From Nitrososphaerota archaeon (GTDB taxonomy: Archaea; Thermoproteota; Nitrososphaeria; Nitrososphaerales; Nitrosopumilaceae): a stretch of 43,918 nucleotides of DNA. The stretch spans positions 1-43,918 of the forward strand of contig JACRJT010000033.1 in the NCBI GenBank assembly GCA_016215465.1, read 5' to 3'. Of this stretch, positions 43,351-43,918 are shown piece after piece (position 1 is the stretch's first letter; every line of letters begins with the position of its first letter). The notes beneath the pieces were generated by a model. It searched no databases. It saw only the letters and a list, made by a program, of their open reading frames with translations, and had not been told where the DNA came from. The translations under genes were made by a program, and so were the position numbers.

Positions 43351-43918
43351 ATGACTAAAACAACACTTTCAGTCTTGTTTACTGTCACAATTCTTTTGTC
43401 AGCAGCATTTGTAGCCTCATCTGGTATGGTGGAGCAAGCATATGCTGTCAAGTCAAAAAGTACCATGCCTCAAAAATTATTTGGACCGCAAACAACAAGC
43501 AAAGTCTGTGGTGAACAACTATGTTATGATGCGGGCAACTCTGTAAAAACAGAACGAACCAACACCATGATGGAACTAAAAACGAAATCAATGTCAATGA
43601 AAGAATCCAAATCAAAAATGATGGATTCTGGTAAAATAATGGGTTCTGCAAAAATGCATCAATCCGTAGTCGTCACAAAAACAATGCAATCCATTCAGGA
43701 TCCCGCAGCAGGTCATGAATCGCACCAGCTTGCAGTTATCTTGCCTCCAAGTAACAAGATCTACAAAGGCACTCTTACTTATGCAGCGTCCGAACCAGTC
43801 CAGCTTGTAGCCCTACATGGGCCACTAGCTGAAGGCGAGGCTACCGGTCAACCAATTTGGTCGCCGGATGGAAAAACCAAGTTTGCATTGACATTTGTTG
43901 ACACGCAACAATCTTCAG
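43351..43918 (+). CDS. secreted Met-rich protein, 3' end cut by the window
   Basis: Open frame from ATG to the window edge, 189 residues without a stop. Seen: signal peptide (about 1-32, cleavage near AYA-VKS), VCGEQLC (C53, C58), a Met/Lys/Ser-rich stretch (about 70-112, nine Met) and then a globular part that starts with HESHQLAVILPPSNK and continues past the edge. Met-rich stretches can bind Cu(I) but here that is only a suggestion. No family recognised. The TATA box at the leaderless distance supports the start. Confidence 0.75.
   Translation, partial: MTKTTLSVLFTVTILLSAAFVASSGMVEQAYAVKSKSTMPQKLFGPQTTSKVCGEQLCYDAGNSVKTERTNTMMELKTKSMSMKESKSKMMDSGKIMGSAKMHQSVVVTKTMQSIQDPAAGHESHQLAVILPPSNKIYKGTLTYAASEPVQLVALHGPLAEGEATGQPIWSPDGKTKFALTFVDTQQSS

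Overview
This window comes from an AT-rich ammonia-oxidising archaeon (Thaumarchaeota/Nitrososphaerota), most likely of the Nitrosopumilus/Nitrosarchaeum/Nitrosotenuis group. The evidence: archaeal S13, S4 and RNA polymerase subunits H, B and A, with B and A each a single unsplit gene; three secreted proteins ending in PEFG-CTERM signals; an archaeal CobT-type phosphoribosyltransferase; a two-domain multicopper oxidase; and mostly leaderless promoters with a TATA box about 25 nt before the first codon, often TTG or GTG. I see no tRNA, rRNA, CRISPR array, insertion sequence or prophage.

Layout. 1-6.7 kb: signalling and accessory genes (receiver-histidine kinase, methyltransferase, small Met/Gly-rich membrane protein, DsrE protein, membrane glycosyltransferase, stand-alone receiver, broken kinase end, possible Cys-rich microprotein, translin-like protein). 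6.8-10.8 kb: a tight three-gene operon (NAD(P)HX epimerase, metallo-hydrolase, CobT) facing glmS. 10.9-12.1 kb: S13-S4. 12.2-15.4 kb: an overlapping three-gene operon of a chelatase-like AAA+ ATPase, a VWA protein and a small winged-helix protein. 16-19.6 kb: a metal region with multicopper oxidase plus ZIP transporter behind two copies of a 14-bp palindrome, facing a CDF exporter with three tandem C-terminal domains. 19.7-24.3 kb: cell-surface proteins. 24.3-26.7 kb: radical SAM enzyme and a VIT1/CCC1 transporter.

26.7-31.7 kb holds the nickel-pincer cofactor genes: larB next to malate dehydrogenase on one strand, and larC-larE-cysteine desulfurase, each pair overlapping by 4 bp, on the other. 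larA is absent from the window. LarE has the three-cysteine pattern of iron-sulfur-cluster LarE proteins, which fits its overlap with a sulfur-supplying desulfurase. 31.7-34.4 kb: three paralogous PEFG-CTERM proteins. 34.6-42 kb: the RNA polymerase operon rpoH-rpoB-rpoA. 42-43.9 kb: two further secreted proteins, the last cut by the window edge.

Themes. Metal handling recurs (Cu/Zn/Fe-type transport and oxidation, Co for cobalamin, Ni for the pincer cofactor). Another theme is the cell surface: six secreted proteins share two kinds of extracellular module. All functional calls are from motif reading; no database search was made.
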